Source: Deltaproteobacteria bacterium RBG_16_54_18
Lineage (GTDB): Bacteria; Desulfobacterota; B13-G15; RBG-16-54-18
Direction: 5' to 3'
Assembly: GCA_001797935.1 (NCBI GenBank)
Contig: MGQT01000070.1
Coordinates: forward strand, 1 to 14,608
DNA length: 14,608 nt
The translations under genes were made by a program, and so were the position numbers. Every line of letters begins with the position of its first letter. The first letter of the stretch is position 1. The notes beneath the pieces were generated by a model. That model saw nothing but the letters and a program-made list of their open reading frames with translations, searched no databases and had not been told where the DNA came from. Of this stretch, positions 12,700 to 14,608 are shown piece by piece.

Positions 12700-14608
12700 T
12701 CATCTCTCCTCCACCAGCTCCTTAAAAATCGCCAGCCGCTGCTCCAGCTTTTCCTTGAGCAGAGAAAACTCTTGCAGCTTATCGCGCTCTTTCTGAACCT
12801 TATCCGCCGGGGCCTTAGCGAGGAAGGCCTCGTTGGCCAATTTCCCTTGAGTAAATTCGAGATCCGCGAGGAGCCGTGTCAACTCTTTGGTAAGCCGCTG
12901 CTGCTCTTTCTGCGGGTCTTCGATCACCCCCTCCAGGGGGACGAATACCTCGACCCCATCGGCCATGGCCGCGGCCGCTGCCCGGGGGCGCTCCCCCTGC
13001 ACCACGATCCGGGCCTCCTTGACCCTGGCCAGGTCCTTGACGAAGCCCACATGTTCTCTGATATCCGCGGCCGTTTTCTCGTCTTCGGCAATCAGGATGA
13101 TGGTGATCTGGGTAAGGGGGGTGATCCCCATCTCCCCCCGGATATTGCGCACGCCGGTAATCACCTCCATAACGCGCTCCATCACCTTGATTGCCGCCTC
13201 ATCCGTCAGCTCCGGCCTCACCTGGGGATACTCGGCTATCATGATGCTCTCACCGGTGTGGGGGAGGTGGTGCCAGATCTCCTCGGTGATAAAGGGCATG
13301 TAGGGATGGAGCAGCTTGAGGGCCTGGTCCAGGACGTACACGAGGGTCTTCTGGGTGAGCGCGCGCCGGCTTGCATCGCCATGGTAGAGATACCCCTTGC
13401 TCAATTCGAGGTACCAGTCGCAGAGCTCATGCCAGATAAAGTGATAGACGGCCTGGGCCCCTTCGTTAAAGCGGTATTCATCCAGGGCGCGGGTCACGGC
13501 GGCAACTGCCTGGTTGAGCCGGGCCAGGATCCAGCGATCGGGGAGACTGCATTGCGATAGGTCTATAGTGTGGCCGTCGTCGCGGTAATCCTCAAGATTC
13601 ATTGCCGAAAACCGCGCCGCGTTCCAGATCTTATTGGCAAAGTTGCGATAGCCCTCGATGCGCTCCTCGGAGAGCCGGATGTCCCTGCCCTGGGCGGCAA
13701 AGGCGGCCAGGCTGAAGCGAAAGGCGTCGGTCCCGAACCGTTCTATCATGACGAGGGGATCGATGACATTCCCCTTGGTCTTGCTCATCTTCTGCCCCTC
13801 CATGTCTCTGACCAGGGCATGGATGTAGACATCGTGGAACGGGACATCGCCCATAAATTTAAGCCCCATCATCATCATGCGCGCCACCCAGAAAAAGAGG
13901 ATATCAAACCCCGTGACCATGACCGACGTCGGATAAAAGAGCCGCAATTCCTCCGTTTTATCCGGCCACCCCATGGTGGAAAAGGGCCACAGGGCGGAGC
14001 TGAACCACGTATCCAGGACATCGGTCTCCTGGGTGAGTTTTGAAGAGTTGCAAAGGGAACATTTCCGGGGCTCCTCCCTGGCGACGATCACCTCTCCACA
14101 CGCATCACAATACCAGGCAGGGATCCTATGCCCCCACCATATTTGCCGGGAGATGCACCAGTCGCGGATGTTGTGCATCCAGTCAAAATATGTCCGTTCC
14201 CACATGGCAGGAACGATCCGCGTTCTGCCCTCCTCCACCGCCTTGATGGCCGGTGTTGCCAAGGGCTTGGTCTTAACAAACCACTGCTTGGAGAGAAACG
14301 GCTCTACCATCGTCCGACAGCGGTAACAGTGCCCGACACTATGATGGTACTCTTCCAGTTTTACGAGGGTCCCATCTTTCTTGAAATCTTTGACGATCTG
14401 TTCCCGGCACTGGAATCGGTCCATCCCCTCGTACGGCCCCGCCTCTGCCGTCATCCTCCCCTCCCCGTCAATGACCCGGATCAAGTCGAGATGATGCCGC
14501 TGCCCGATCTCGAAGTCGGCTGGATCATGGGCCGGCGTGATCTTCAACGCCCCGGAGCCGAACTCCTTGTCAACGTAGTCATCGGCAATAAGGGGGATCA
14601 ACCGCCTC
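12700..14608 (-). CDS. valS: Valyl-tRNA synthetase, 5' part outside window
   Basis: Class I synthetase charging tRNA(Val). About 636 residues are visible, the C-terminal two-thirds or more of a protein usually near 880. The editing domain end (DDYVDKEFGSGALKITPAHDPADFEIG) begins the visible part. The first zinc pair CYRC and then CDAC and CSLC follow. DVLDTWFSSALWPFSTMGW and the KMSKT signature (KMSKTKGNV, a variant of KMSKS) complete the catalytic core. The anticodon-binding helices and the C-terminal coiled-coil (rich in E, K, L, Q) end it. The visible TTG at 14601 is not a start: the frame runs on in RRLIPLIADD to the window edge. Confidence 0.97.
   Translation of the reverse strand, partial: RRLIPLIADDYVDKEFGSGALKITPAHDPADFEIGQRHHLDLIRVIDGEGRMTAEAGPYEGMDRFQCREQIVKDFKKDGTLVKLEEYHHSVGHCYRCRTMVEPFLSKQWFVKTKPLATPAIKAVEEGRTRIVPAMWERTYFDWMHNIRDWCISRQIWWGHRIPAWYCDACGEVIVAREEPRKCSLCNSSKLTQETDVLDTWFSSALWPFSTMGWPDKTEELRLFYPTSVMVTGFDILFFWVARMMMMGLKFMGDVPFHDVYIHALVRDMEGQKMSKTKGNVIDPLVMIERFGTDAFRFSLAAFAAQGRDIRLSEERIEGYRNFANKIWNAARFSAMNLEDYRDDGHTIDLSQCSLPDRWILARLNQAVAAVTRALDEYRFNEGAQAVYHFIWHELCDWYLELSKGYLYHGDASRRALTQKTLVYVLDQALKLLHPYMPFITEEIWHHLPHTGESIMIAEYPQVRPELTDEAAIKVMERVMEVITGVRNIRGEMGITPLTQITIILIAEDEKTAADIREHVGFVKDLARVKEARIVVQGERPRAAAAAMADGVEVFVPLEGVIEDPQKEQQRLTKELTRLLADLEFTQGKLANEAFLAKAPADKVQKERDKLQEFSLLKEKLEQRLAIFKELVEER

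Noticed and set aside
12772..13560. Open frame of 262 codons on the + strand
   Set aside because: Antisense to valS C-terminal region; no domain and no Shine-Dalgarno.
14599..14601. TTG as a valS start
   Set aside because: The frame continues upstream with typical ValS residues to the window edge; the gene is simply cut off.

Overview
This window looks like a bacterial chromosome segment with a conserved amino-acid-biosynthesis and translation backbone, cut into by short, decayed or mobile-looking accessory patches. The order of the core genes, the AlaC-type aminotransferase coupled to homoserine dehydrogenase, and the use of GatCA-type tRNA amidotransferase suggest a deltaproteobacterial/Desulfobacterota-like (for example Syntrophia-like) organism. 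That placement is an inference from gene content, because no rRNA or other taxonomic marker is present.

Left part (1-2948, + strand): lysA, dapF and dapB, the end of the diaminopimelate/lysine pathway. lysA and dapF overlap by 4 bp, and dapF carries a ten-G tract inside its conserved GGGND loop. dapA is not in this cluster.

Decayed patch (2958-4385): a MNT/AbiEii-like nucleotidyltransferase gene is broken by an apparent poly-A frameshift and an in-frame stop. Next is a small DUF6504-like gene whose two halves are separated by about 200 bp of foreign-looking DNA containing an inverted repeat. A perfect hairpin follows, and then a small LiaF-TM-like membrane protein on the - strand.

Middle (4386-9183): an exported TPR-repeat protein (+) runs tail to tail into the alaC-hom operon (-). 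The operon's likely terminator lies inside the last codons of the TPR gene. An AT-rich divergent promoter region separates alaC from a YbgC-like acyl-CoA thioesterase (+).

Toxin-antitoxin island (9249-9936): a BrnT toxin and CopG/BrnA-like antitoxin have a textbook promoter whose spacer contains a perfect palindrome. The pair is flanked by a 43-bp imperfect direct repeat. One copy is the 3' end of the thioesterase gene and the other is a stray fragment of the same coding sequence beyond the antitoxin. This footprint suggests insertion or duplication at the gene's 3' end and is the most interesting feature of the window.

Right part (9956-14608, - strand): valS (its 5' part lies outside the window), gatC, gatA and a membrane-anchored DKNYY-repeat protein form a likely operon. 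gatB does not follow gatA; the DKNYY gene stands in its usual place. No rRNA, tRNA, CRISPR array, integrase or transposase was seen.
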